Source: Paenibacillus fonticola DSM 21315 (GTDB lineage: Bacteria > Bacillota > Bacilli > Paenibacillales > Paenibacillaceae). From it: a DNA stretch of 64,000 nt. The stretch covers positions 62,001-126,000 of the forward strand of contig NZ_KB907257.1 in NCBI RefSeq assembly GCF_000381905.1, in the 5' to 3' direction. Shown here in pieces: positions 33,255 to 41,356 of the stretch. Made by a program: the position numbers and the translations under genes. The notes under the pieces are model-generated. The model made no database searches, was not told the origin of the DNA, and saw only the letters and a list, made by a program, of their open reading frames with translations. Each line of letters begins with the position of its first letter. Position 1 is the first letter of the stretch.

Positions 33255-35072
33255 ATGCTTACAGAAGAGCGTTATTTGACATTATTGAATGAATATATCG
33301 CAAGGGATATCCCGATGGGTTCAGCCATGGCGAAGGAAGTCAGTTTAAGCGAATTGACCAGGCTGTTCCATTGCACGGAGAGAAATGTCAAGCTGATCGT
33401 TCGTAAACTCGAAGAGCAAGAACTCATTACATGGCACCCCGGACGAGGGCGCGGCAACCGCTCGCGGATCGAGTTCCGCTTGCCGCGAGACGAGTTCCTT
33501 CTCCAGCACGCGAAGCGTCTTGCCGACAAAGGCGAGTACCGGACTGCGTTCGAGGTGTTGAATCAGTATGAGGAGGATCAGGGGATTCTCGACCAGTTCA
33601 TGAAGTGGCTCAATGGCCAGTTCGGATATAGCGAAGAGGAAAATTCCAATTCGGGCTGTAGCGATTTGTTCCGATTGCCGGTATACCGACCCCCAGTGAC
33701 GCTTGATCCCGCCAAGTTGTTCCATAGCTTTGACGCTCATCTCACACGACAAATATTCGATCGGCTAGTGCAATACGAATCCGATGAGAACTCGAAGATC
33801 GTACCCATGCTCGCTCATCATTGGGAGAGCAATGAAGACGGAACACAGTGGATTTTCCACCTTCGAAAAGGCGTACGTTTTCACCATAAACGCGAGTTGA
33901 CTGCTCATGACGTCGTATTTACCCTTAATCGGCTTCGAGATCATTCGGTAAACGAATGGCTGTTATATACACTGGACCATGTCGAGGCGCTGAACCCGAT
34001 TACAGTCAAAATCGTTCTGAAGCAGCCCAATTGGCTGCTCCCGCGTATGCTCTGCTCCGCATGCGCGGCGATTTTGCCAGCAGATTTGGTCAGCGAGGAT
34101 GAAGAGAAGTTCTGGAGGCTGCCTATCGGCACGGGCGCCTTTCGGCTGACGCATTGGAGCTCGAACCTTATCAACCTTTCGGTCAACACTGAGTATTTTC
34201 TAGGGAGGGCCTACCTAGATGCGGTGAGCATCGTCATCCTTCCCGAAGAGGTCCCCGGGTCTTCCAGGCTGAGATGGGAGAAGCTTATTGACAATGAGGC
34301 ACGGTTTCCAAGCAAACCGGAGAAGGATTGGAACCAAATCGAAGGATTGGGGAAGAATTGCAGCTTGATTAGCTGGAACCGCAACAAACCAGGCCCGCAG
34401 CAGTCCTTATCCTTCCGTCAGGCCGTGAATCTCATTATTGACCGGAGGCAACTGATTCAAGATGTAGAGCGAGGAGCTCCTGCCCGAGGTTTCTTGCCCC
34501 GTGAGGAATGCCTCGCCAGCAGCGGATTCCGGTATGACCGGGACGCTGCCTTGCAACTGCTCGAGGAATCCGGCTATGACGGAACCCCGCTAGACCTAGT
34601 TACGACCATTCAACAGCGCGAGGATGCGTGTTGGTTTGTGGAGCAATGCGCTTCAATCGGTATTCAAGTCCGTATAAACTATATTTCGTTCGACATGTGC
34701 AATGACGAGGACATCAGCGCGGAAGCCGACTGCATATTGGCCTGCCTTGCCTTCGCAGATGATGAGGTATGCCAGTTGGAAACTTACCTTCAAAGCCAGG
34801 GCTTTAATAACCATATGGAGCACAATTTGCGTAAATGGATATTTGGGATTACCGAGGAAATTTTGGCGACGGCCTCGATCGAAGCGCGCAGCGCTCTTTT
34901 TCAGCAAATCGAGTTCCGGCTGCAGGACGAAGCCCAATTTTTGTTTCTCGTTCACCGCAAAATCAATACCTATGTCCACCCTTCCATCCGCGGACTCGGC
35001 ATTAACCGTCTGGGCTGGATGGATTTCAAAGACATCTGGTTGACCTCGCCTATATGTAGCTGCGATGAATAA
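33255..35072 (+). CDS. SgrR-type regulator: HTH plus solute-binding protein domain
   Basis: Protein of 605 residues without a signal peptide. The N-terminal SgrR HTH (1-115) reads SLSELTRLFHCTERNVKLIVRKLEEQELITWHPGRGRGNRSRI. Residues about 160-590 form an SBP family 5 (oligopeptide/nickel-binding type) domain: DAHLTRQIFDRLVQYESDENSKIVPMLAHHW, WIFHLRKGVRFHHKRELTAHDVVFTLNRLRD, RQAVNLIIDRRQLI. In E. coli SgrR this architecture senses a small molecule, sugar-phosphate stress. In Paenibacillus such proteins usually sit beside an MFS exporter; here it is alone. GGAGG precedes ATG 33255. The ligand is unknown. Confidence 0.85.
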   Translation: MLTEERYLTLLNEYIARDIPMGSAMAKEVSLSELTRLFHCTERNVKLIVRKLEEQELITWHPGRGRGNRSRIEFRLPRDEFLLQHAKRLADKGEYRTAFEVLNQYEEDQGILDQFMKWLNGQFGYSEEENSNSGCSDLFRLPVYRPPVTLDPAKLFHSFDAHLTRQIFDRLVQYESDENSKIVPMLAHHWESNEDGTQWIFHLRKGVRFHHKRELTAHDVVFTLNRLRDHSVNEWLLYTLDHVEALNPITVKIVLKQPNWLLPRMLCSACAAILPADLVSEDEEKFWRLPIGTGAFRLTHWSSNLINLSVNTEYFLGRAYLDAVSIVILPEEVPGSSRLRWEKLIDNEARFPSKPEKDWNQIEGLGKNCSLISWNRNKPGPQQSLSFRQAVNLIIDRRQLIQDVERGAPARGFLPREECLASSGFRYDRDAALQLLEESGYDGTPLDLVTTIQQREDACWFVEQCASIGIQVRINYISFDMCNDEDISAEADCILACLAFADDEVCQLETYLQSQGFNNHMEHNLRKWIFGITEEILATASIEARSALFQQIEFRLQDEAQFLFLVHRKINTYVHPSIRGLGINRLGWMDFKDIWLTSPICSCDE

Positions 35073-35080
35073 CCGCATGC

Positions 35081-35118
35081 AAAAAAGGGAAAGCATCCTC
35101 AAGATGCCTTCCCTTTTT
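35081..35118 (+). terminator. Terminator after the SgrR-like gene
   Basis: AAAAAGGGAA-A-GCATC / GATGC-C-TTCCCTTTTT around CTCAA. A- and T-tracts on both sides make it usable by the convergent nitroreductase gene too. Confidence 0.88.
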
Positions 35119-35133
35119 ATGTTCGCAGTGCGA

Positions 35134-35730
35134 TTATTTGAATACTTTCAGACGGCTGTCAAGCGGATTAAATTGCTTGTCGCCAGGCTCGGCAACCGGC
35201 TTGCCGAACGGCATTTGCGCAATCAGCTTCCAGGAGGCTGGAATGTTCCATTCCTGTTGAACCTTCTCGTCGATTAGCGGATTATAGTGCTGGAGCGAAG
35301 CGCCAACGCCTTCGTTAGCTAGTGCAGTCCATACTACAAATTGCAGCATGCCCGAGGATTGCTCGGACCATACAGGGAAATTGTCTTTGTACAGCGCGAA
35401 TTGCTCTTGAAGCCCTTGAATGACTTCTTGATCCTCGAAGAACAGTACCGTGCCTCGGCCGCTGTGGAATGCAGCCATCTTCTCTTCGGTCGGTCCGAAG
35501 CTGTCCGCAGGCACGATCGCTCTCAGTGTTTCTTTCGTCATATCCCATAATTTATCATGTTGTTCATTGAATAAAACCACAACACGTGCACTTTGCGAAT
35601 TAAAAGAAGACGGGGTATGAAGTACAGCTTCTCCTACAATCTCCTCGATCCGTTGATCAGAAATAACCTCTTCTTTACTAATGGCATATACGCTGCGTCT
35701 TTCTTTGATAGCGCTCAGAAATTGGCTCAT
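35134..35730 (-). CDS. Nitroreductase-family flavoprotein (Frm2/Hbn1-like)
   Basis: FMN-dependent nitroreductase of 198 residues. It begins FLSAIKERRSVYAISKEEVI, with HTPSSFNSQSARVVVLFNEQHDKLWDM and WTALANEGVGASLQHYNPLID. This matches the fatty-acid-repression-mutant (Frm2/Hbn1/CinD) subgroup, which reduces quinones and nitro compounds with NAD(P)H. Length is usual for the group. It is transcribed alone, convergent with the SgrR-like gene. A detoxifying role fits the several redox-stress genes in the window; the in vivo substrate is unknown. Confidence 0.85.
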   Translation of the reverse strand: MSQFLSAIKERRSVYAISKEEVISDQRIEEIVGEAVLHTPSSFNSQSARVVVLFNEQHDKLWDMTKETLRAIVPADSFGPTEEKMAAFHSGRGTVLFFEDQEVIQGLQEQFALYKDNFPVWSEQSSGMLQFVVWTALANEGVGASLQHYNPLIDEKVQQEWNIPASWKLIAQMPFGKPVAEPGDKQFNPLDSRLKVFK

Positions 35731-35919
35731 ACATCAATCTCCTTATCCTTTTAATATCAACTTACATTTATTTAGCAACTCTGTTTTATATATTACCTGA
35801 TCAAAATAATTATTGCAATAGGTATAACTACTTAATCCATTTCCCCTCTTTTGAAGGTATTCAAATTGACTTCCCTCCATTATAATGGAAGGAAAACCCA
35901 TTTGCAAAGGGGATGCCGC

Positions 35920-37074
35920 ATGGCAAGAACGAAGGTGTTTATCAGCTCCGTAAATGAAGATGGACTTAAGCCGCTTCGCCGGGCCGCTTTTCGCGATCTA
36001 GCTTCTCTTGGTCATGACCCCCTTATGTGGGAAGAGAATCTGGGACCCTGGCCGGCAAATATCGATCCGATCAAGAAGTGCCTGGAGGCTGTAGGACAGA
36101 GCGATATTTATTTATTGTTTCTTGGAAACAAAGCCGGGACATACGACATTCGAGCGGGAGCTACTGTAACCCATATGGAGTTTATCCAGGCACATGAACA
36201 AGAAAAACTTACTCTCGTATTCGGAGACGCCGTAATTAAAACCGCTTTCTTCAGCACGGTAAAACCGCTGATTGAGCAGCTTGTGGATCAGCATATCAAG
36301 GAGAAAGAGCAGTTCCCCTCCCCCATACATATTATGGATTCACTTAGGAATAATCATACCCTGCCTTTACACGTTGATCCTTATGTATGGTATTTCTTGT
36401 ACGACATAACCCTTCGTAAAGTATATATTGATGATTTATCATTGGGCGTACCTATCGATTGGAAAGAATACTTCAGCGATCTTCTCCGTCGCGGCTCGCT
36501 GCTTCTGCCCCTTGAACAATCGATTGAGCAGAACAGCGCAAGGCTGGAACAGTTTGATGAAGCTTTTGAACTTCTGAATCGTCTTCTCCCGCAGGTGCAA
36601 ATTACCGGGCTGCAGCGAGCCGAGGACTTCCTGTCCATCATTAAATCACGCATGACCGGCGGCGTAATCGAGCATCACTACGGCCCCTATGTGGCGGAAA
36701 CCGTGGGCGAATACAGCGATTGCTCCGCTGCTACACTTTACATCCAAGTGGATGATCGGCTGCAGCTCGCAGCGAAAGTAGGCCATGCAGCGGGAGCAGC
36801 ATATTACCGGCTGGACAATCACAGCTCTTATAACGTCTTGACCTATCATAAGGGCGACAACGGGGAGCAGGTGTTTTTCAAAGCCTCGAAGCACATGTTT
36901 TTTTACTGTATACGAACGGGCAGACTAGTTCTAACGCTCCATTTTCCATCCCACCCAAATTGGGATTATAAGAAATTCATCCACTACAAAGAAGCTGTAA
37001 ACGATGCTATAATTAGTAAAAATCCTTTAATGATCGAGTTAATCAAGCTGATTCTAGGAGGGATGCAGTCGTGA
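35920..37074 (+). CDS. DUF4062 domain protein, coupled to a small basic protein
   Basis: Protein of 384 residues. The N-terminus is a DUF4062 domain (about 3-110): RTKVFISSVNEDGLKPLRRA, LASLGHDPLMWEEN, SDIYLLFLGNKAGTYD. This flavodoxin/TIR-like fold is often fused to NTPase or NACHT modules in signalling and abortive-infection proteins. The rest (110-384) is a helical linker plus a domain with alternating strands (DRLQLAAKVGHAAGAAYYRL, EQVFFKASKHMFFYCIRTGR) that resembles a GAF-like sensor; I cannot name it. AAGGGG lies seven bases before ATG 35920, and TATAAT sits at 35882. Its TGA overlaps the GTG of the next gene, so the two products are made together. A defence role is a hypothesis. Confidence 0.75.
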   Translation: MARTKVFISSVNEDGLKPLRRAAFRDLASLGHDPLMWEENLGPWPANIDPIKKCLEAVGQSDIYLLFLGNKAGTYDIRAGATVTHMEFIQAHEQEKLTLVFGDAVIKTAFFSTVKPLIEQLVDQHIKEKEQFPSPIHIMDSLRNNHTLPLHVDPYVWYFLYDITLRKVYIDDLSLGVPIDWKEYFSDLLRRGSLLLPLEQSIEQNSARLEQFDEAFELLNRLLPQVQITGLQRAEDFLSIIKSRMTGGVIEHHYGPYVAETVGEYSDCSAATLYIQVDDRLQLAAKVGHAAGAAYYRLDNHSSYNVLTYHKGDNGEQVFFKASKHMFFYCIRTGRLVLTLHFPSHPNWDYKKFIHYKEAVNDAIISKNPLMIELIKLILGGMQS

Positions 37075-37262
37075 GTAGCGGGGTATTCGTTTCGAAGAAC
37101 GGAAAAGTAACCGAAGCGGTTGGTATTCAGCCGAAGGAAGCACTGCTGTTCGCTCCTTCCCGGAAGAGCTCGTCGCAAATATGGCGGGAACAGCGTACCG
37201 CGATGAAACGTGAGAACAAGCGAATCCGGGATCGTTTTAATGAAGCAACCAAGCGTGTATAA
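37071..37262 (+). CDS. Small basic protein (63 aa) translationally coupled to DUF4062 gene
   Basis: Starts at GTG 37071, overlapping the upstream TGA in GTGA. It reads MSSGVFVSKNGKVTEAVGIQ and ends IWREQRTAMKRENKRIRDRF-NEATKRV, a strongly basic helical tail that could bind nucleic acid or the DUF4062 partner. No signal peptide or membrane segment. The 4-bp overlap is the main evidence that the two act together. No family is recognised. A terminator follows 70 bp downstream, so the unit has exactly two genes. Confidence 0.7.
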   Translation: MSSGVFVSKNGKVTEAVGIQPKEALLFAPSRKSSSQIWREQRTAMKRENKRIRDRFNEATKRV

Positions 37263-37331
37263 TGTATAGTGTTTAGCTTAGCTGTATACAAAATTAGCCC
37301 AGCAGCTAATAATATTTCAAATTCTAATACA

Positions 37332-37378
37332 AACGACCGTTCCCCTGTTCAATGGGAAAACGGTCGTTATTGTTTCTA
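37332..37378. terminator. Hairpin terminator between DUF4062 unit and SMR genes
   Basis: AACGACCGTTCCCC / GGGAAAACGGTCGTT around TGTTCAAT, followed by ATTGTTTC on the plus strand. It lies 16 bp from the end of the convergent SMR gene, so it probably serves both. Confidence 0.8.
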
Positions 37379-37393
37379 ATCGGTATATCCTTA

Positions 37394-37708
37394 CTAGCTA
37401 ATCAGCTTCAAGCCAACGGCTGCACTTAATACCATGGCGATAAACAGGATTCGTTTCCATTCCCTGGATTCCCCGTAAAACAGCATGCCAAGCAATGCGC
37501 TTCCGACGGTGCCGATCCCTGTCCAGACCGCGTAGGCCGTACCCATAGACAAAGATTTCATCGCTATGGACAGAAACAGGAAACTAAGGATGAACCCGCC
37601 AAACAGCAGTGCGAAGGACTTCCAGTCTCTTTGCTTGTTAATTCTGCTAATCCCCGCGACGCCAATCACTTCGCAAAATCCAGCCAATATCAGAATCAAC
37701 CACGCCAT
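37394..37708 (-). CDS. ykkD: SMR-family transporter subunit, YkkD-like (guanidinium efflux)
   Basis: Four-helix small multidrug resistance protein of 104 residues. The membrane-embedded Glu is in LILAGFCEVIGVAGI (helix 1), and the signature SMGTAYAVWTGIGTVGSALLGM is complete. Paired with a second SMR gene one base upstream, as in heterodimeric YkkCD. A guanidine-I riboswitch precedes the pair, so the transported substrate is most likely guanidinium with proton antiport (Gdx-type). General drug efflux is the older annotation for this family. Confidence 0.87.
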   Translation of the reverse strand: MAWLILILAGFCEVIGVAGISRINKQRDWKSFALLFGGFILSFLFLSIAMKSLSMGTAYAVWTGIGTVGSALLGMLFYGESREWKRILFIAMVLSAAVGLKLIS

Positions 37709-37709
37709 C

Positions 37710-38063
37710 TCAATCCCCCTCCTTTGCAGCCTGCTCCGTTGTCGTAACCAGTTTCAAGCCAGCTACACCGCAGACCAGCAATAAAATAAGGAGCAGTTTA
37801 GCCAGCCTGAAGGGCTCGCCAAATACGAGCATTTCAAATAAGACGGTCCCGGCTGTTCCCAGTCCGGTAAATACGGCATATGCCGTGCCAGCCGGCAGCT
37901 TGCGCGTGGATAATACGAGCAGATACATACTCACGATGATAGCAATCGCGGTAGCTGTCCATGAGAGCGCATTATGAGAATGCTTCAGACCGATAACCCA
38001 GCCTATTTCGAACATTCCGGCAACAACTACCTGCATCCAATAGCGGTTCATACTTTTGTCCAT
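37710..38063 (-). CDS. ykkC: SMR-family transporter subunit, YkkC-like (guanidinium efflux)
   Basis: Four-helix SMR protein of 117 residues. The conserved Glu is in VVVAGMFEIGWVIGLKHS, the motif Gly-Met-Phe-Glu-x-x-Trp of guanidinium exporters, and LPAGTAYAVFTGLGTAGTVLFEM is the family signature. AAGGAGA precedes ATG 38063. First gene after the guanidine-I riboswitch and cotranscribed with the YkkD-like partner; two unequal SMR subunits suggest an obligate antiparallel heterodimer. Confidence 0.88.
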   Translation of the reverse strand: MDKSMNRYWMQVVVAGMFEIGWVIGLKHSHNALSWTATAIAIIVSMYLLVLSTRKLPAGTAYAVFTGLGTAGTVLFEMLVFGEPFRLAKLLLILLLVCGVAGLKLVTTTEQAAKEGD

Positions 38064-38122
38064 ATGAAATCTCCTTCCCCCACACCCACTCTAACTATTA
38101 CACCCTCTCTTTCTCTTTCAAC

Positions 38123-38168
38123 AGACAAAAGCCCAGAAAGATATCTGCTTGATATCCTCCCGGGCTTT
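38123..38168 (-). terminator. Expression-platform terminator of guanidine-I riboswitch
   Basis: Minus strand: AAAAGCCCGGGAGGATATC pairs with GATATCTTTCTGGGCTTTT around AAGCA. It directly follows the aptamer. Guanidine binding should prevent its formation and let the SMR genes be read. Confidence 0.88.
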
Positions 38169-38250
38169 TCTCCCTCCGTGTCCGCAGGATGTTTCCTGCG
38201 TGTTCTCTCTTGGACCAGACCGGCAGAGGACACCGCGGAACCCTAGAGAA
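38169..38250 (-). promoter_or_regulatory. Guanidine-I (ykkC) riboswitch aptamer
   Basis: Minus strand shows the conserved blocks CTAGGGTTCCGCGG, CCGGTCTGGTCC-AAGAGAG, ACACGCAGGAAACATCCTGC and ACACGGAGGGAG. This is the ykkC subtype 1 consensus that binds guanidinium, placed exactly upstream of the SMR pair. Confidence 0.93.
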
Positions 38251-38264
38251 CATTTGTGACCTAT

Positions 38265-38293
38265 ATGATACAGGTTTGAAGCCGAGGGGTCAA
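38265..38293 (-). promoter_or_regulatory. SigA promoter of guanidine riboswitch-SMR operon
   Basis: Minus strand TTGACC (38293-38288), 17-bp spacer, TATCAT (38270-38265). Transcription would start about 38258, eight bases before the aptamer. Confidence 0.8.
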
Positions 38294-38432
38294 CCATCAT
38301 TGGTGGCATTTGCGTGCAATACTTGTCTTAGGTTCCCGTATAGTCTAACATAATTTCCAGAAGGCATTTTGCATGTTGCCTGCTTTTCGTGATTTTTTAA
38401 AATTGAAGAAAACTAAATAAAGGAGATTAACG

Positions 38433-39446
38433 ATGACCCCTACCCAACTATTTTCGCCTTACACCATTAAAGATGTCACTTTAAAAAATCGTATCGTTAT
38501 GTCACCGATGTGCATGTACTCCTCCTATAATCGCGACGGCAAAGTGACCGACTGGCACCGTGTGCATTACCCTAGCCGGGCCGCAGGCCAGGTTGGATTA
38601 GTTATGCTGGAAGCGACGGCTGTTTTGCCTGAAGGCCGCATTTCCTATCAGGACCTCGGCATTTGGAGCGATGAGCATGTTGCTGGGCTACAGGAAGTCG
38701 TTCGGCTTATCCATCATAACGAGGCTAAGGCAGCGATTCAGCTCGCTCATGCCGGCAGAAAAGCAGATCTCGAGGAAACGATTTTTGCCCCCTCGGCGAT
38801 TGCGTTTGAAGGAATGAAAACACCGGACGAAGCTTCCGCAGAATATATTCAGCAGACCATTTCGGCTTTCCGTGACGCTGCCCGGCGGGCCCGGGAGGCC
38901 GGATTCGACGTTATTGAAATTCACGGCGCTCATGGCTATTTAATCAGTGAATTCCTCTCTCCGCTCTCTAATAAACGGACGGACGAATACGGGGGCAGTG
39001 CGGATAACCGTTACCGGCTGCTCCGTGAAGTGATCGAAGCGGTTAAGACGGAATGGCAAGGTCCACTCTTCGTCCGCATTTCCGCGAACGAATATCATGA
39101 AGACGGCAACACCCTGGAGCAGTTTATCCAATTCGCAAAATATATGAAAGAGCAAGGGGTAGATCTCATCGACTGCAGCTCTGGCGGCATTGTTCCAGCG
39201 GCGATTGAGATATTCCCTGGTTACCAAGTCAACTTGGCCGATCAAATCCGCAATCAGGCCGGTATAGCGACGGGCGCTGTCGGCTTAATATCCAGCGGAC
39301 TGCAGGCCGAGGAAATTCTCGGCAACCAGCGGGCAGATCTAATTTTTGTCGGTCGTGAGCTGCTGCGCAACCCTTACTGGCCATTAAGCGCTGCTAAAGA
39401 GCTTGGCGCCACGATAGATCGGCCTAAGCCATATCACCGCTCCTAA
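38433..39446 (+). CDS. namA: NADPH dehydrogenase NamA (old yellow enzyme, YqjM-like)
   Basis: FMN ene-reductase of 337 residues, the same length class as B. subtilis YqjM. Active-site landmarks: SPMCMYSS with Cys27 and Tyr29 (equivalents of YqjM Cys26/Tyr28), the substrate-binding His pair in [17 protein letters not shown], and [23 protein letters not shown]. It reduces activated C=C bonds, quinones and nitro compounds with NADPH. AAAGGAG precedes ATG 38433. It is followed by an SDR gene 43 bp downstream and may be coexpressed. It belongs to the electrophile-defence theme of the window. Confidence 0.92.
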   Translation: MTPTQLFSPYTIKDVTLKNRIVMSPMCMYSSYNRDGKVTDWHRVHYPSRAAGQVGLVMLEATAVLPEGRISYQDLGIWSDEHVAGLQEVVRLIHHNEAKAAIQLAHAGRKADLEETIFAPSAIAFEGMKTPDEASAEYIQQTISAFRDAARRAREAGFDVIEIHGAHGYLISEFLSPLSNKRTDEYGGSADNRYRLLREVIEAVKTEWQGPLFVRISANEYHEDGNTLEQFIQFAKYMKEQGVDLIDCSSGGIVPAAIEIFPGYQVNLADQIRNQAGIATGAVGLISSGLQAEEILGNQRADLIFVGRELLRNPYWPLSAAKELGATIDRPKPYHRS

Positions 39447-39489
39447 TTAGGGGCGGCAGTCTTACTTTAACGCTAAGGAAGGGTAGCAC

Positions 39490-40434
39490 ATGAGAACGAA
39501 ATGGACGTCCAATGATATCCCTGCTCTAACAGGGCGTACCGCGATAGTGACGGGCGCTAACGCCGGGCTTGGCTATCAAATATCAGAGCAATTGGCACGA
39601 AATGGGGCTCATGTAATTATGGCTTGCCGGGATGAGCGCAAAGGCGAAATTGCCATTCGCCAATTGTATGATAAGCTCGGCGGAGTCAAAACTGAATTAG
39701 TTCCGCTCGATTTAGCCGATCTGTCTTCCATTCATAAATTTGCATCACTTGTTTCGGAGCGCCACAGCGCAATTGATTTGCTCGTTAACAACGCCGGCGT
39801 CATGGCGACCCCACCCCGCAAAACAGCTGATGGCTTTGAATTGCAAATCGGGACGAATCACCTCGGGCATTTCGCACTGACCGGGCTTCTATTGCCCCAA
39901 TTGGCGGCTGCGGGGCCGGCGAGAATTGTGACTTTGAGCAGCATCGCTCACCGTATTGGCCGGATCAACTTTAAAGATCTCCAGCATGAGCGGTCTTACA
40001 ACGCTGAACTTGTATACGGCCAATCGAAGCTGGCCAATTTACTCTTCGCTTTCGAACTCCAGCGGCGAATAGATGAGGCCGGTCTAAACATGCTTAGCGT
40101 GGCAGCGCATCCGGGCATTGCCGCGACGAATCTGTTTAATGTCGGGCCGCAAATGAGCGGGAGCCGGATGCAAACCCTGTTATACGGCTGGATTACCCGA
40201 TATATTGCCCAGCCCGAACAGATGGGGGCTCTGCCCGCTCTTTATGCGGCTACGTCTCCCGATGTGAAGGCAGGCCGTTACTATGGCCCTGACCGTTTCG
40301 GGATTAAAGGCTTCCCGGGTGAAGCATCGGCCTCCATCGCTGCCAGAAACCGCGATAACGCACAGCGGCTATGGAACATATCTGAGCAGTTGACCAAAGT
40401 CATTTATCCTTTTGTAAAGAAAGCTGTAACTTGA
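39490..40434 (+). CDS. SDR-family oxidoreductase (retinol-dehydrogenase-like)
   Basis: Short-chain dehydrogenase of 314 residues. Cofactor motif TGANAGLG (21-28), followed by CRDE, whose Arg favours NADP(H); NNAGV; catalytic Ser in VTLSSIAH; YxxxK in VYGQSKLANL. It matches the RDH/WWOX-like classical SDRs in having NHLGHFALTGLLLP. It follows namA closely. The substrate is unknown: probably a carbonyl or alcohol of a small hydrophobic molecule. Its stop codon merges into a 9-bp tandem repeat array. Confidence 0.87.
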   Translation: MRTKWTSNDIPALTGRTAIVTGANAGLGYQISEQLARNGAHVIMACRDERKGEIAIRQLYDKLGGVKTELVPLDLADLSSIHKFASLVSERHSAIDLLVNNAGVMATPPRKTADGFELQIGTNHLGHFALTGLLLPQLAAAGPARIVTLSSIAHRIGRINFKDLQHERSYNAELVYGQSKLANLLFAFELQRRIDEAGLNMLSVAAHPGIAATNLFNVGPQMSGSRMQTLLYGWITRYIAQPEQMGALPALYAATSPDVKAGRYYGPDRFGIKGFPGEASASIAARNRDNAQRLWNISEQLTKVIYPFVKKAVT

Positions 40435-40520
40435 CTGACTTGATAGATAATTTGATGATTCGACTGATTTGACTGATTTGACTGATTCGATGATTTAACT
40501 GATCTGACTGTCTTGATTGA
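40435..40520 (+). repeat. 9-bp degenerate tandem repeat after the SDR gene
   Basis: Units such as GACTGATTT, GACTGATTC, GATGATTTA and ACTGATCT run consecutively right after the SDR stop codon. The array has about ten copies. It has no hairpin potential and no convincing frame. Confidence 0.7.
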
Positions 40521-40645
40521 CTAAATTCGCGTGAAGCTCCCAGTGCGCGGTGGCCGGCGTTACATGACGGTGGTCAAATGTCTTGACTTACAGGCAGCCC
40601 AAACAACATCTGTACTGAATAAGTTTAAAGGAGTTGCTTACAAAC

Positions 40646-41356
40646 GTGGTTCATGGGAAAACGGCTTTATCCAACCAATCATCCGCTTCACGCCCATTTT
40701 CGCGCACACTGATCATGACCGCTGTTGAAGCAGAGCGTGAGGCCGTATTACGCGGATTGAACGGGGCAGCCGGCTTCGACGTCCGCCTAGCCGGTGTGGG
40801 CCCTATCGCTGCCGCGGCAAATACGGCGGCGATTTTAACGGACGGACCGCCTCCGATACCGGCCTGGGATTTAGTAATCAGCGCCGGCATCGGAGGCGGA
40901 TTTACCGGGGCCGCTGAAATAGGCTCGGTCGTTATGGCCACAATGATTATCGCTGCGGACCTTGGCGCCGAGTCTCAAGAAGGCTTTCTAAGCCTGGAGG
41001 AACTCGGCTTCGGTTCATCCCGGATTGCAGCAGAGGCCACTTTAACGGAGCGATGGGCAAAAGCCGCAGCAGCTGTCGGAATTCCAGTCTGTACCGCTCC
41101 CATATTAACTCTTTCTACCGTAACAGGTTCTGAGGCTACCGCTAACCTGCTAAGCCAGCGGGTGCCCGGGGCAGCCGCGGAAGCGATGGAAGGCTACGGC
41201 GTAGCTATGGCCGCTCACAATCTTCAGCTTCCGGTCCTTGAAATAAGAGCCATCTCCAACACTGTCGGGCCTCGCCAGCGTGAGTTGTGGAAAATCAAGG
41301 ATGCATTATTAGCGCTGGAGCAAGCTTGTTCTTTATTACCGGAGGTGCTTCATTGA
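40646..41356 (+). CDS. mqnB: Futalosine hydrolase
   Basis: Nucleosidase of the MTAN-like phosphorylase fold that removes adenine or hypoxanthine from (amino)futalosine in the alternative menaquinone pathway. The conserved body starts TLIMTAVEAEREAVLRGL; GIGGGF near residue 80, STVTGSEATANLL and AAEAMEGYGVAMAAHNL, with the catalytic-type Glu-Met-Glu-Gly, agree with MqnB. AAAGGAG is at 40627-40633. GTG 40646 is the best start downstream of it, though 12 bases away; the TTG at 40634 abuts the site. The stop overlaps the mqnD start (TGATG), so the two genes are coupled. Confidence 0.85.
   Translation: MVHGKTALSNQSSASRPFSRTLIMTAVEAEREAVLRGLNGAAGFDVRLAGVGPIAAAANTAAILTDGPPPIPAWDLVISAGIGGGFTGAAEIGSVVMATMIIAADLGAESQEGFLSLEELGFGSSRIAAEATLTERWAKAAAAVGIPVCTAPILTLSTVTGSEATANLLSQRVPGAAAEAMEGYGVAMAAHNLQLPVLEIRAISNTVGPRQRELWKIKDALLALEQACSLLPEVLH

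Noticed and set aside
40435..40520. Short repeats as a CRISPR array
   Set aside because: Units are about 9 bp, degenerate and without spacers; no cas genes are present. The 12- and 15-bp arrays fail on the same grounds.
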